Part shown: positions 43,280 to 51,855 of the stretch, piece by piece | Layout of the letters: every line of letters starts with the position of its first letter | Position numbering within the stretch: the stretch's first letter is position 1 | From: Spirosoma rhododendri | GTDB taxonomy: Bacteria; Bacteroidota; Bacteroidia; Cytophagales; Spirosomataceae | Assembly: GCF_012849055.1 (NCBI RefSeq) | Contig: NZ_CP051677.1 | Span: 310,001 to 374,000, forward strand | Direction: 5' to 3' | DNA: 64,000 bases | Translations under genes and position numbers: made by a program | Notes under the pieces: model-generated | Databases searched by the model: none | Seen by the model: only the letters and a program-made list of their open reading frames with translations | What the model was told of the DNA's origin: nothing

Positions 43280-44196
43280 ATGCAACGCAATTCCATCATC
43301 GAAACCGTTCAAAACGCTACCTTCACCGCTGTAAAATCGGTTCGCGTAACGATCATGCTGGCTCTGATAACCTTGTTTGCCAACCTTAGCCTGACGAGCT
43401 GCTCGCAGTCGGATACGATCGCTCCGCAGAACGAAATAACCCAGTCGACCGCCCGCACCAACAGCCACCTCATCAACGCCGATGGTTTCGAGGGTAGCTG
43501 GTTCTCTAACTTCTGGATTCCTGAACTGCGCACCGCCACCGCCGGTACGATCAGCACCGATTTCGCCCGCTCGGGCAAGCAGTCGATGCGCTTTGGCTGG
43601 ATGCCCAGCCAGTACGACGGCACCAACACGTCGATGCACTCTGAGCTGGGCACCGACGCGCTGAAGAATGGTGAAGTTGAGCGCTGGTACGGCTACAGTG
43701 TCTACATGCCGTCTGACAAGATGGCCAACGACAACGAAACCATCGTCTTCAGCCAGTGGCACGGTGTAGCCAACCCCGGCGAAGAAGATACCTACCCCCG
43801 CTGGCCTTCTACCTGGAGCCAAACAACCAGATCAAAGCCTACTACCGCTCGTCGGACGTGGCCATCACCAAAGCCCAGCAGCTGCCAACCGCCCAGAAGA
43901 TCCTGCGCCTAGGCACGGCCACCTACGACAAATGGGTTGACTACGTAGTGCACATCAAGTGGGATCCAAGCGGCAATACGGGCATCCTAGAGATCTGGCA
44001 GGACGGAAAGAAGGTGGCCAACGAGCAAAACATTAACATCGGTTACCCCCAGAAATATAAGCCTTACTGGAAAGCCGGTATCTACGCCTGGACGGGCAAG
44101 TCGAAGTACGCTGAGCGGGTTCTGTACTACGACGACGTAACAATCGGCAACGCTTCAGCCACCTACGACACGGTAAAACCAGGTCAGGCTAACTAA
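43280..44196 (+). pseudogene. Polysaccharide lyase (heparin lyase I-like fold) lipoprotein, frameshifted
   Basis: Joined across one missing base, the gene encodes about 305 residues: lipobox LSLTSCSQ (Cys about 41), then a concanavalin-like jelly roll starting INADGFEGSWFSNFW. Further motifs are FARSGKQSMRFGW, HSELGTDAL, RWYGYSVYMPSD, FSQWHGV, LAFYLEPNNQIKAYY and WVDYVVHIKWDPSGNTGILE, all typical of the Polysacc_lyase (PF14099) family. The frame breaks at the C5 run 43795-43799, which needs six C. It probably trims or releases the polymer outside the cell. True pseudogene status is doubtful. Confidence 0.82.
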
Positions 44197-44664
44197 GCCA
44201 TTAAAAATCAGTACCCACCGTAACTACACTTATATAGTAAAGCGGCTGTGGCCAACTCTGAGACAGAGTTGGCCACAGCCGCTTTATGCATTTACCCACG
44301 TGTGACAGCCTGATTATTATCCGATTATATCACGGTTTGCAGGTACGACTTAGTCTACTGGCACAGTTTTTACTATTCAACATATTGAAAACTAATTTCA
44401 TCTTTTAGTAAACACTTTTACAAAAAGGTAAATTAATAAGAATTAATAAAGACCGTATTTCCTCATACGGTTCTAACCCTATGAACGTATGCGTAACAGT
44501 CTGTACCTACCTAAAACAGTTGGCGGGATAACTCCGCTGCTAAGTCCTGGAGGCCCCGCCGTTACGGAATGGCACGCTTCGGCAGGCAGCCAGCCGGATC
44601 ATTCACAAAGCCAGTATCGCAAGCAACCAGCTACTGCTCACCCCATAAACGATAGCCTGCTGAT
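44197..44664. other. Spacer with a perfect hairpin, otherwise no gene
   Basis: 468 bases between the lyase and heparinase genes. Apart from the terminator at 44239-44285 it is AT-rich (44330-44480), with a small hairpin CCGTAT/ATACGG near 44453-44470. No convincing promoter pair or ORF seen. Confidence 0.5.
44239..44285. terminator. Perfect 22-bp hairpin terminator
   Basis: AAAGCGGCTGTGGCCAACTC... (44239-44260) pairs fully with 44264-44285 around AGA. The A/T ends give short T-runs in both directions. It closes the lyase transcript. Confidence 0.9.
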
Positions 44665-46698
44665 ATGACTACGCTACGCTGGTTTTACAACCGTTTGCGC
44701 TCCATGTCACCCGCCGAGCTGGCATTTCGGGCGCAGCAGTCGATGCAGAAGCGACACGCGCGCAGACGTATGGGCTGGCTACCGTTTGTTCGGCTGGACG
44801 CGCTGCCGCCACCGCTGTTACCCTTCGATCCGGCGCAGACACCCCCGGTGCATTTTTCGCCAGACCAGCCCGTTTTTCGCCATACGCAATCAATAGACCA
44901 GCCCATCGACTGGCACCTCGATATCAGTACCGGTAAGCGGTTTCCGCTGCTCTACGCCCACGACGTCGACGTCAGAACGGGCAACAATGGTAGTGCCAAA
45001 TACGCCTGGGAAATCAACCGATTGCTGTTCCTGCCACAACTGGCCGTACAGTACCGGCAGACCGGCGACCGGCGTTTTCTCGATCAGCTGGTAGCGACTA
45101 CCATATCGTGGCAGGTCGAAAACCCGTACCTGACGGGGTTGAACTGGTACAGCAACATCGAAGTAAATATTCGGCTGCTGAACTGGTTTGTATGCTGGAA
45201 TATCCTCGACGCGTCGGCGCTGGCAAAGACCGACCCGGCCTTCGGCACGTTTGTCGACAGTTGCTGGGTGCCGCTGATTTACCAGCACTGCACATACAGC
45301 CGGGCCAACCCGTCGTATTTCTCATCGGCCAATAACCATTTGATTGCTGAGTACGCGGGTCTGTTCGTTGCAGCTACGTTCTGGCAATTTCCGGAGTCGG
45401 CCGACTGGGAAGCTTACGCCCGCAAAGGGCTTGAAACAGAGATTGTCCGGCAGCACAGCGCGCAGGGTATTAACCGCGAAGAAGCGGCCGAATACATCCA
45501 GTTTATCACCGATTTTTTTCTGCTGGCGCAGGTCACGGCCGACCGGGCGGGCAAACCGCTCTCCGCAACATATCAGTCTACGCTGCACAAAGTCCTGACG
45601 TACATCGCGCAGTTTCTGGACGTGAACGGTACGTTTCCGCGCTACGGCGACGAAGACGACGGCCGGGTGCTAATGCTCGATGAGTATCGTCCGTTCAACA
45701 ATTTCCGATCGCTGCTGGCGTCGGGTGTCGTCCTGTTCGGCGACCCGTTTTTAAAACAGCGGGCCGAGGAAAGCGCCAAGCCCGGTTTCGATCTGAAAAA
45801 CTACGTTCTATTCGGTAAAGCGGGGCGCGACCGGTACGACGCTGTACTCCCGACGACGGCGCTGCTGGGCAGCGTGCTGTACCCTGGCGAAGGCCATTTT
45901 ATTTTTCGGAAACAGACGCACAACCCCGCCCGGCCACTCCCCGACGAGATTTACATCCATGCTGACGCAGCCCCGCTGGGCTACCTGTCGATCGCAGCCC
46001 ACGGCCACGCCGATGCGCTGTCGTTTCTGCTACACATCGACGGCTGTGTCTTTCTGGCCGACCCCGGCACCTACAGCTACCAGACCGATCCACTCTGGCG
46101 CAATTACTTTATCAGCACCCGCGCCCACAACACGGTTTGCTTCGACGGGCAGAATCAGGCGCGGCAGGCGGGGGCTATGCTCTGGCTCGACCAATACAAG
46201 CCGCTCGTACTCAACAGCCAGTCGGACGAGCAGGCCGACGAGCTGACGGCCACCCACAACGGCTACCGGGCCATGCGCTGCCAGCATACGCGGTCGCTGC
46301 GCTTCGAGAAAGATACCGACACGCTGCTCATCATCGACTACGTCTCGAATCTGGGCAAGCAGGCCCGGCAGGTCGAGATTGTGTTTCACTTTGGCCCCGC
46401 CATCCGGATCGGGCAGGCCGGGCAAACGTTCAATCTGATTCATCCCGATACACCGCGTCGGCTAACGCTTACGGTTGCTTCCGCCCTAAACACTGAATGT
46501 GTAGCTGGGCAGATCGATCCCGTACCGCTGGGCTGGTATTCGGACGGGTTCTACCATCGCGAACCCAGCCCGACGCTACGTACCTGGCTGACACTGCTGC
46601 CCGGCCAGTCGATTACGCTGCGGCATCGCCTTACGGTTGGCCTGCCGACGGCGGCCCCGGCACTTCAGGCTACCGACTCCGTTGAGTTACGCCACTGA
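44665..46698 (+). CDS. Heparinase II/III family protein (alginate-lyase-like)
   Basis: A 677-residue protein without a clear signal peptide. The N-terminal part is an alpha/alpha toroid (about 90-370, with WEINRLLFLPQLAVQYRQTG, NPYLTGLNWYSNIEVNIRLL and SSANNHLIAEYAGLFVA). The C-terminal part is a heparinase beta-sandwich (about 410-660, with AAHGHADALSFLLHIDG, FLADPGTYSYQTD and RAHNTVCFDGQNQA). The Asn-His-Tyr and His residues expected for uronic-acid elimination are present. Such genes sit in many exopolysaccharide loci and are thought to cut the polymer or edit chains. Combined with the AlgD-like gene next door this points to a uronate-containing polysaccharide. Confidence 0.9.
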   Translation: MTTLRWFYNRLRSMSPAELAFRAQQSMQKRHARRRMGWLPFVRLDALPPPLLPFDPAQTPPVHFSPDQPVFRHTQSIDQPIDWHLDISTGKRFPLLYAHDVDVRTGNNGSAKYAWEINRLLFLPQLAVQYRQTGDRRFLDQLVATTISWQVENPYLTGLNWYSNIEVNIRLLNWFVCWNILDASALAKTDPAFGTFVDSCWVPLIYQHCTYSRANPSYFSSANNHLIAEYAGLFVAATFWQFPESADWEAYARKGLETEIVRQHSAQGINREEAAEYIQFITDFFLLAQVTADRAGKPLSATYQSTLHKVLTYIAQFLDVNGTFPRYGDEDDGRVLMLDEYRPFNNFRSLLASGVVLFGDPFLKQRAEESAKPGFDLKNYVLFGKAGRDRYDAVLPTTALLGSVLYPGEGHFIFRKQTHNPARPLPDEIYIHADAAPLGYLSIAAHGHADALSFLLHIDGCVFLADPGTYSYQTDPLWRNYFISTRAHNTVCFDGQNQARQAGAMLWLDQYKPLVLNSQSDEQADELTATHNGYRAMRCQHTRSLRFEKDTDTLLIIDYVSNLGKQARQVEIVFHFGPAIRIGQAGQTFNLIHPDTPRRLTLTVASALNTECVAGQIDPVPLGWYSDGFYHREPSPTLRTWLTLLPGQSITLRHRLTVGLPTAAPALQATDSVELRH

Positions 46699-46748
46699 CA
46701 GTCAACTACTTTATCCAACTTTTTATAACCACTACAACCGGTTTCGGT

Positions 46749-48113
46749 ATGAACATCAGCATTTTTGGTTTGGGCTACGTGGGTTGCGTCAGCCTGGGTT
46801 GTCTGGCGCAGAACGGACATCAGGTCGTGGGGGTTGATGTCAATCAGACGAAAGTCGACCAGATCAACACGGGTCGCCCGACGATTATTGAAAAGGATAT
46901 CGACGCGATCATCGCGACGCAACATTTGCTGGGACGTATTCGGGCCACAACCGATTTTCGAGAAGCTATTTTCAATACCGACCTGTCGATTATCGCCGTC
47001 GGAACACCGACAACGGCGCAGGGGCATCTGAACCTGAGTTATATCATGGGGGTAGCCACCCATTTTGGCGACGTACTGCGCGAAAAGAGCGAACAGCAAC
47101 CCGGCGCGTTTCACGTCGTGGCACTCCGCTCGACGGTCATGCCCGGTACCTGCGCCAAGATCGCGGCTATGATCGAAAGCCGGTCGGGCCTGATCCGTGA
47201 CGTTCATTTTGCGGTGGTGAGCAACCCCGAATTTCTGCGCGAAGGCACCGCTGTTCACGACTATTACCACCCGCCACTTACCCTGATCGGCACGGAGTCG
47301 GAGCGGGCGGGTAAGCTGTTACGTCGGCTATACGACGAGCTGCCTGCCGAGGTCGTTGTGGCCGAAACCAAGACGGCCGAGATCATGAAGTACGTCAACA
47401 ATACGTACCACGCGCTGAAGATTTCGTTTGCCAACGAGGTCGGCAATATCTGCTCGTCGCTGGGTATCGATTCGCACGAGGTGATGGATATTTTCTGCAA
47501 AGACAAGCAGCTCAACATCTCGAACTACTACTTCAAACCGGGTTTTGCCTACGGCGGATCGTGCCTGCCAAAGGATCTGAAAGGACTTCAAACGCTGGCC
47601 CACGACCTGTATTTGCAGGTGCCGGTCATCAGCAGCATTCACCGGACCAACGAGATTCAGATGCAGCGGGCCATTGCACTCCTGATGCGCTACAGTCATC
47701 GCAACATCGGTTTTCTGGGCATTGGCTTCAAGGCGGGCACCGACGACCTGCGCAATAGCCCCGCCGTCGAACTGGCCGAAACGCTATTGGGCAAAGGCTT
47801 CACGCTGAAAATCTACGACCGTAACGTACACACGTCCAAGCTGACGGGTACCAACAAAGAGTACATCGATCAGCACATTCCGCACCTGTCGCGGCTGATG
47901 GTGCAGGATGCCCGCGACCTGATGAACTGGGCCGACGTACTGGTGATCTGCACGAAAGAAACCGAGTTCATCACCCTCGCCGAAGAAGCCGTTGGCAAAG
48001 TCGTGCTCGACCTCGTCCGGCTCCCCATCGACATCGACGCCAGCAGTCAGTACATCGGCATCAACTGGTCGCAGGACGCGGCTGAAGTACCCACGATGGG
48101 TTTGTACCGGTAG
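46749..48113 (+). CDS. GDP-mannose/UDP-glucose 6-dehydrogenase, AlgD-like
   Basis: A 454-residue NAD-dependent nucleotide-sugar dehydrogenase. Rossmann motif FGLGYVGCVSLGCLAQNGH at the N-terminus, GTPTTAQGHLNLSYI, LRSTVMPGTC, NPEFLREGTAVHDY, KYVNNTYHALKISFANEVGN, the catalytic Cys in FAYGGSCLPKDLKGL, and GFKAGTDDLRNSPAVELAE. Several of these blocks (HDY, KISFANE, NRNVH-like DRNVH with TGTNKEYI) resemble GDP-mannose dehydrogenase AlgD more than UDP-glucose dehydrogenase. The product would be GDP-mannuronate or a similar uronate donor for the polymer. Substrate choice is inference. Confidence 0.88.
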   Translation: MNISIFGLGYVGCVSLGCLAQNGHQVVGVDVNQTKVDQINTGRPTIIEKDIDAIIATQHLLGRIRATTDFREAIFNTDLSIIAVGTPTTAQGHLNLSYIMGVATHFGDVLREKSEQQPGAFHVVALRSTVMPGTCAKIAAMIESRSGLIRDVHFAVVSNPEFLREGTAVHDYYHPPLTLIGTESERAGKLLRRLYDELPAEVVVAETKTAEIMKYVNNTYHALKISFANEVGNICSSLGIDSHEVMDIFCKDKQLNISNYYFKPGFAYGGSCLPKDLKGLQTLAHDLYLQVPVISSIHRTNEIQMQRAIALLMRYSHRNIGFLGIGFKAGTDDLRNSPAVELAETLLGKGFTLKIYDRNVHTSKLTGTNKEYIDQHIPHLSRLMVQDARDLMNWADVLVICTKETEFITLAEEAVGKVVLDLVRLPIDIDASSQYIGINWSQDAAEVPTMGLYR

Positions 48114-48147
48114 GGGTTTAAGCGGCCGACCTCATGATAGCGGCTGA

Positions 48148-48313
48148 CCTCACCCCCGGCCCCTCTCCTAAAACAGGAGAGGGGTGCATCCAATCGCTGT
48201 TTGAGCGGATACCGGTTTAACCCGCTGATAAATTTATAAGCTTGATGCAACAAAACGTTGCTTGTCGTTAACGTCACCCCTCTCCTGTTTTAGGAGAGGG
48301 GCCGGGGGTGAGG
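48148..48313. repeat. MITE-like intergenic inverted repeat, copy d
   Basis: Arms 48148-48186 and 48275-48313 are exact reverse complements (39 of 39). The 88-base loop starts catccaatcgct and ends tgtcgttaacg. Copy e (62185-62374) carries a related loop in the opposite orientation, so the two are homologous whole elements, not just hairpins. It lies between two same-strand genes of the polysaccharide locus. Confidence 0.93.
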
Positions 48314-48364
48314 GCAACCGCAACCGTGAGGTCAACAGCCCCCCAATCCATAATCTCCCTCCCT

Positions 48365-49624
48365 ATGCATACAACTCCCTACTCAAACATTATCGGAAAA
48401 CACGTGCTGATTATCGTGGAAAACCTGCCGGTGCCGTTCGACCGGCGGGTCTGGCAGGAAGCCACCACCCTGCGCGAAGCTGGTGCCGAGGTCAGCATCA
48501 TCTGCCCCCGGATGAAAGGCTTTACAACGCCCCGCGAAACACTCGATGGCATCGAGATCTATCGCCATCCGCTGCCCGTAGAAGCATCGGGGCCGCTAGG
48601 GTATCTGATCGAATACGGCACGTCGATTTTCTGGTGGTACTGGTACGCCATCAAGATTTTTGCAAAAAAGCGGTTTCAAGTCATCCACGGCTGCAACCCG
48701 CCCGACCTGATTTTCACCGTCGCACTACCGTTCAAGCTACTGGGCGTCAAATACCTGTTCGATCACCACGACATCAACCCCGAGTTTTACATCGCCAAGT
48801 TCGAGCGGAAAGACTTTTTCTACCGGCTCATGCTGCTCTTCGAGCGGATCACCTACCGCATCGCCGATGTTAGTATTGCCACCAACGAGTCGTACCGGCA
48901 GATCGCCATTCAGCGGGGTAAGATGCACCCCGACGATGTGACCATCGTGCGCAGCGGCCCCAAACTCGACCGGCTGCGGATTATGCCCGGCGACGAAGCC
49001 TGTAAAAAGGGCCGTCGGTACCTGGTCGGCTATCTGGGGGTAATCTGCGAAAGTGAAGGCATCGACCTCCTGCTGGAAGCGGTGCAGCAGATCGTGGCGA
49101 AGCGGCAGGACGTGCAGTTCGCCATCGTAGGGGGTGGCACCAGTCTGGACGACATGAAAAAGCTGTCGGCCGACATGAACCTGACCGAGTACGTCGATTT
49201 CTACGGCCGCGTACCCGACGAATTACTGCTGAAGGTGCTCAACACAGCCGACGTCTGCGTGAACCCCGACCGGCCCACCGAGATGAACAACCTTTCGACC
49301 ATGAACAAGATCATGGAGTACATGGCCCTGAAAAAGCCGGTTGTTCAGTTCGATCTGAAGGAAGGGCGGTTCTCGGCGCAGCAGGCATCGCTCTACGCCG
49401 AGCCCCACAACATCACCGACTTCGCCGACAAGATCACGTACCTGCTTGACAACGAAGCGGTACGGCAGCAGATGGGCGAATTCGGCTACAACCGCGTCCT
49501 GAATGAACTGTCGTGGTCACACGAGCGGGGTAAACTGCTGGGCGTGTATGATAAACTGCTCAGCACATTCCGGCAACGGCAATCGGTTCCGCAACCGGTA
49601 CTATCGACAGGATTGCAGGAGTAG
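48365..49624 (+). CDS. Family 4 glycosyltransferase (WcaI/colanic-acid-like)
   Basis: A 419-residue GT-B transferase. N-terminal: HVLIIVENLPVPFDRRVWQE (a start often seen in WcaI/ExpE-type enzymes), HGCNPPDLIF and LFDHHDINPEFYIAKF. C-terminal: YLVGYLGVICESEGIDLLLE, FAIVGGGTSLDDMKK, MNNLSTMNKIMEYMALKKPV and a final ELSWSHERGKLL. It probably completes the repeat unit. The ATG at 48365 avoids 19 residues read from the repeat element upstream. Confidence 0.9.
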   Translation: MHTTPYSNIIGKHVLIIVENLPVPFDRRVWQEATTLREAGAEVSIICPRMKGFTTPRETLDGIEIYRHPLPVEASGPLGYLIEYGTSIFWWYWYAIKIFAKKRFQVIHGCNPPDLIFTVALPFKLLGVKYLFDHHDINPEFYIAKFERKDFFYRLMLLFERITYRIADVSIATNESYRQIAIQRGKMHPDDVTIVRSGPKLDRLRIMPGDEACKKGRRYLVGYLGVICESEGIDLLLEAVQQIVAKRQDVQFAIVGGGTSLDDMKKLSADMNLTEYVDFYGRVPDELLLKVLNTADVCVNPDRPTEMNNLSTMNKIMEYMALKKPVVQFDLKEGRFSAQQASLYAEPHNITDFADKITYLLDNEAVRQQMGEFGYNRVLNELSWSHERGKLLGVYDKLLSTFRQRQSVPQPVLSTGLQE

Positions 49625-49640
49625 CCAGCACGCTGACTTT

Positions 49641-49744
49641 TTGGGCAGGATTACAGCCGGGCCGCCGTCGCGGATTGACAGGATTTAGAAAAATGGTTAA
49701 ATCCTGTCAATCCGCGACGGCGGCCCGGCTGTAATCCTGCCCAA
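49641..49744. repeat. Perfect 47-bp inverted repeat
   Basis: Arms 49641-49687 and 49698-49744 match at all 47 positions around a 10-base loop. Parts: TTGGGCAGGATTACAGCC, then GGGCCGCCGTCGCGGATTGA, then CAGGATTTA. The first part occurs again singly at 49867-49884. The GCCGTCGCGG block recalls the extra block inside copy b at 4600-4741. It follows the last glycosyltransferase gene by 17 bases and can serve as a two-way terminator. Confidence 0.95.
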
Positions 49745-49751
49745 CATTTTT

Positions 49752-49801
49752 AAAATAGTACTACTATTTTTAAATTTGTCTTATAAAATAGTAGTACTAC
49801 T
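49752..49801. promoter_or_regulatory. Two operator-like dyads of the TAGTA/TACTA type
   Basis: AAAATAGTA-C-TACTATTTT (49752-49770) is a perfect 9-1-9 palindrome, and AGTAGTACTACT (49790-49801) is a perfect 12-bp palindrome 20 bases on. Their half-sites resemble the MarR-type operator at 9019-9038 (TTAGTAGT/ACTACTAA). They lie about 150 bases upstream of the DUF5683 gene in an otherwise empty spacer (49745-49949). Confidence 0.55.
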
Positions 49802-49949
49802 TTATCGCCATCCCCTACGCACGTTTGACGGCTACATCTGGGGAGGTTCTATTTGGTGGTTTTTTTTGGGCAGGATTACAGCCTGTTAAAGCATCTTAAA
49901 AGGCGACTGCTATTCGGCAGATAGACAGGCGGGTGTGCGTTGTCTTCGC

Positions 49950-50555
49950 ATGAAGCACTATTTCCTGTTTGTCCTGTTTGGCGCGCTTGCCAGTCCCATC
50001 GGCGTACTGGGAGCGCGCCCGGTGACTATGTCCGCGTCAGCTTATCACTGCCTGATTGGGGATAGTTTAAAGCAACCGAATACCACCACGAAGCGTGATC
50101 CTCGTAGCGCAACAGTGCGTTCGCTGTTACTTCCCGGATTAGGGCAGCTTTACAATCGTCAGCCCTGGAAGCTGGGGCTGATTTATGGCGGGGCTGGTGC
50201 GGCCTTTTACTTTTTTCAAACCAATCAGCACTTGTACGACAAGTACCTGGCTGGTTACCGGGCGGCTTATTTGTCTACCACCACTGGTACGAAGACTGCC
50301 GTCGTAGACGGGTATGTGCTGAGTGTACAGCAATTGAAACGCGCCAGCGACCAGTACCGGCAACAACGCGATCTGACGCTTATTCTTACCGTTGTCGGGT
50401 GGGCGCTAAATGCGGTCGAAGCCAACGTTGCGGCCCACCTGATGAGTTTCGATCTGTCGGATGATTTGTCGTTGCGCGTTGCCCCGTCGCTACTACCAAC
50501 CGGCGTCACTGGCTTTGCGCCGGGCATCCGCCTGACAATGAACACCCGCCGATGA
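49950..50555 (+). CDS. DUF5683 domain protein, exported/membrane
   Basis: A 201-residue protein with an N-terminal hydrophobic signal (MKHYFLFVLFGALASPIGVLG). The DUF5683 hallmark is DPRSATVRSLLLPGLGQLYNRQPWKLGLIYGG, read across positions 48-80. Two further hydrophobic stretches follow (GGAGAAFYFFQTN and LTLILTVVGWALNAVEANVAAHL). It is a Bacteroidota family of unknown role. An alternative start 15 bases upstream (MRCLR) is possible. Its last five codons and stop form the left arm of the inverted repeat that follows. Confidence 0.75.
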   Translation: MKHYFLFVLFGALASPIGVLGARPVTMSASAYHCLIGDSLKQPNTTTKRDPRSATVRSLLLPGLGQLYNRQPWKLGLIYGGAGAAFYFFQTNQHLYDKYLAGYRAAYLSTTTGTKTAVVDGYVLSVQQLKRASDQYRQQRDLTLILTVVGWALNAVEANVAAHLMSFDLSDDLSLRVAPSLLPTGVTGFAPGIRLTMNTRR

Positions 50556-50602
50556 AGCCCACTTTACGCACCCGTAGGGTACTGGCTTCATCGGCGGGTG
50601 TT
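50541..50602. terminator. 19-bp inverted repeat/terminator containing the end of the DUF5683 gene
   Basis: AACACCCGCCGATGAAGCC (50541-50559) is exactly complementary to 50584-50602. The left arm encodes the last residues NTRR and the stop of the DUF5683 gene. The hairpin lies between this gene and the convergent epimerase gene. Confidence 0.9.
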
Positions 50603-50618
50603 TATCTTACCGGCACCT

Positions 50619-51506
50619 TTACACGTTCAGCTTGCCGAGGTTTTTGTAGCTCGTGGCGATCGCTTCGAGCGCGGGGCCTTTAGTCTGATCCTGCTCGACG
50701 AAGTAGTGGGTCATACCCGCAATTTTCTTGGCGTCGAAGATGCGCTGGAAGTTGATCGAGCCGGTGCCGACGGGCGCAAACGTATGATCGCCCTCTTTCT
50801 CCATGTCTTTTACGTGCCAGAGCGGGTAGCGGCCGGGGCTTTTCTTGAACAGCGCGACGGGGTCCTGTCCGGCAAAGGTCGCCCAGTACAGATCGAGTTC
50901 GAGCTTAACCAGTTTCGGGTCGGTGTTCTTCAGCAACAGGTCGTACGGCAGCTGACCGTCCATTTCCTTGAATTCAAAGTCGTGGTTATGGTAGCAGAAC
51001 TGAATACCGGCCGACTTACACACTTCCGCTGACTTATTGAACAGGTCGGCGTACTCTTTGTAATCGTCGAGTTTGGTGCGCTCATCGGGAAACAGGTACG
51101 CACAGACCATGTATTTCTGACCCAGCGTTGCCGCATCGTCGACGGCCTCCTTCCAGCCATCCAGCAGCGTACCCTTGCCTTTCATGGCTTTCCCAACCGT
51201 GTAGTGACCACTCGGCACCGACAGGTTCAGGCTTTTCAGCAACGCTTTCATTTCAGCCGCTGATTTGCCGAAGAATTTGCCGTTGTAAGCAAACATCTCG
51301 ACTTCTTTGTAGCCAATCTTTGCTACCTGACGCAGCGTTCCTTCAAGATCTTTCGTCAGTTCGTTGCGGAGCGTATAGAGTTGCAGGCCAGCGTGTTGCG
51401 TAGCGGGTGCCGCCAGCAGGTTCGTCCGGGGCAGCAGCGCAGCCGCCGTAGCCAGCGCACCAACTTTCAGAAAGTCGCGCCGGGAGTTTTGGTTGATAAG
51501 GGTCAT
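50619..51506 (-). CDS. Tat-exported sugar phosphate isomerase/epimerase-like TIM barrel
   Basis: A 295-residue protein with a twin-arginine signal (NSRRDFLKVGALATAAALLP) and an AP-endonuclease-2/xylose-isomerase-like barrel: AGLQLYTLRNEL, GYKEVEMFAYNG, FCYHNHDFEFKE (metal ligands), KLELDLYWATFAG, WHVKDME and HYFVEQDQ. The paralogue at 24998 has a normal Sec signal instead. These barrels often work on 3-keto or free sugars in the periplasm. The ATG at 51506 is used; the longer frame would need a TTG start. Confidence 0.87.
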   Translation of the reverse strand: MTLINQNSRRDFLKVGALATAAALLPRTNLLAAPATQHAGLQLYTLRNELTKDLEGTLRQVAKIGYKEVEMFAYNGKFFGKSAAEMKALLKSLNLSVPSGHYTVGKAMKGKGTLLDGWKEAVDDAATLGQKYMVCAYLFPDERTKLDDYKEYADLFNKSAEVCKSAGIQFCYHNHDFEFKEMDGQLPYDLLLKNTDPKLVKLELDLYWATFAGQDPVALFKKSPGRYPLWHVKDMEKEGDHTFAPVGTGSINFQRIFDAKKIAGMTHYFVEQDQTKGPALEAIATSYKNLGKLNV

Positions 51507-51855
51507 TGGAATCAATCAATTAAAATAGTGAGTAACGCCTGCCCGTGCCTTGCGACAAGTACTCAACGCGTTTCGGGCTGTAAATTAGGTGATATAGACA
51601 GACATTGGTTTAACAGCTTATTTAAATCCATTCTGTATTAATTAGGTCGATAGCTGATAATCAGGCACAAAGGGGATTATTTATACCCATTTACTAGACA
51701 AAAATGGGTTTGGTCAGACAAAGCAAAATTCCAGTAGTTTACTAGAGTAGCTAGTATGTTTTGTGAGCAAGCAGTGGTTCACGCCATACTGCCTCAACCG
51801 GCATGGTGCCGCTTCGGTGGTCCGATGGTTGAGTCAACTCTATAACTCCTGCCCT
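51507..51855. other. Divergent spacer with one dyad, no gene
   Basis: 349 AT-rich bases between the epimerase and the aldehyde oxidoreductase genes. It contains ACCCATTT-N9-AAATGGGT (51685-51709), a perfect 8-bp dyad that could bind a regulator of either gene. Nothing else recognised. Confidence 0.45.
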
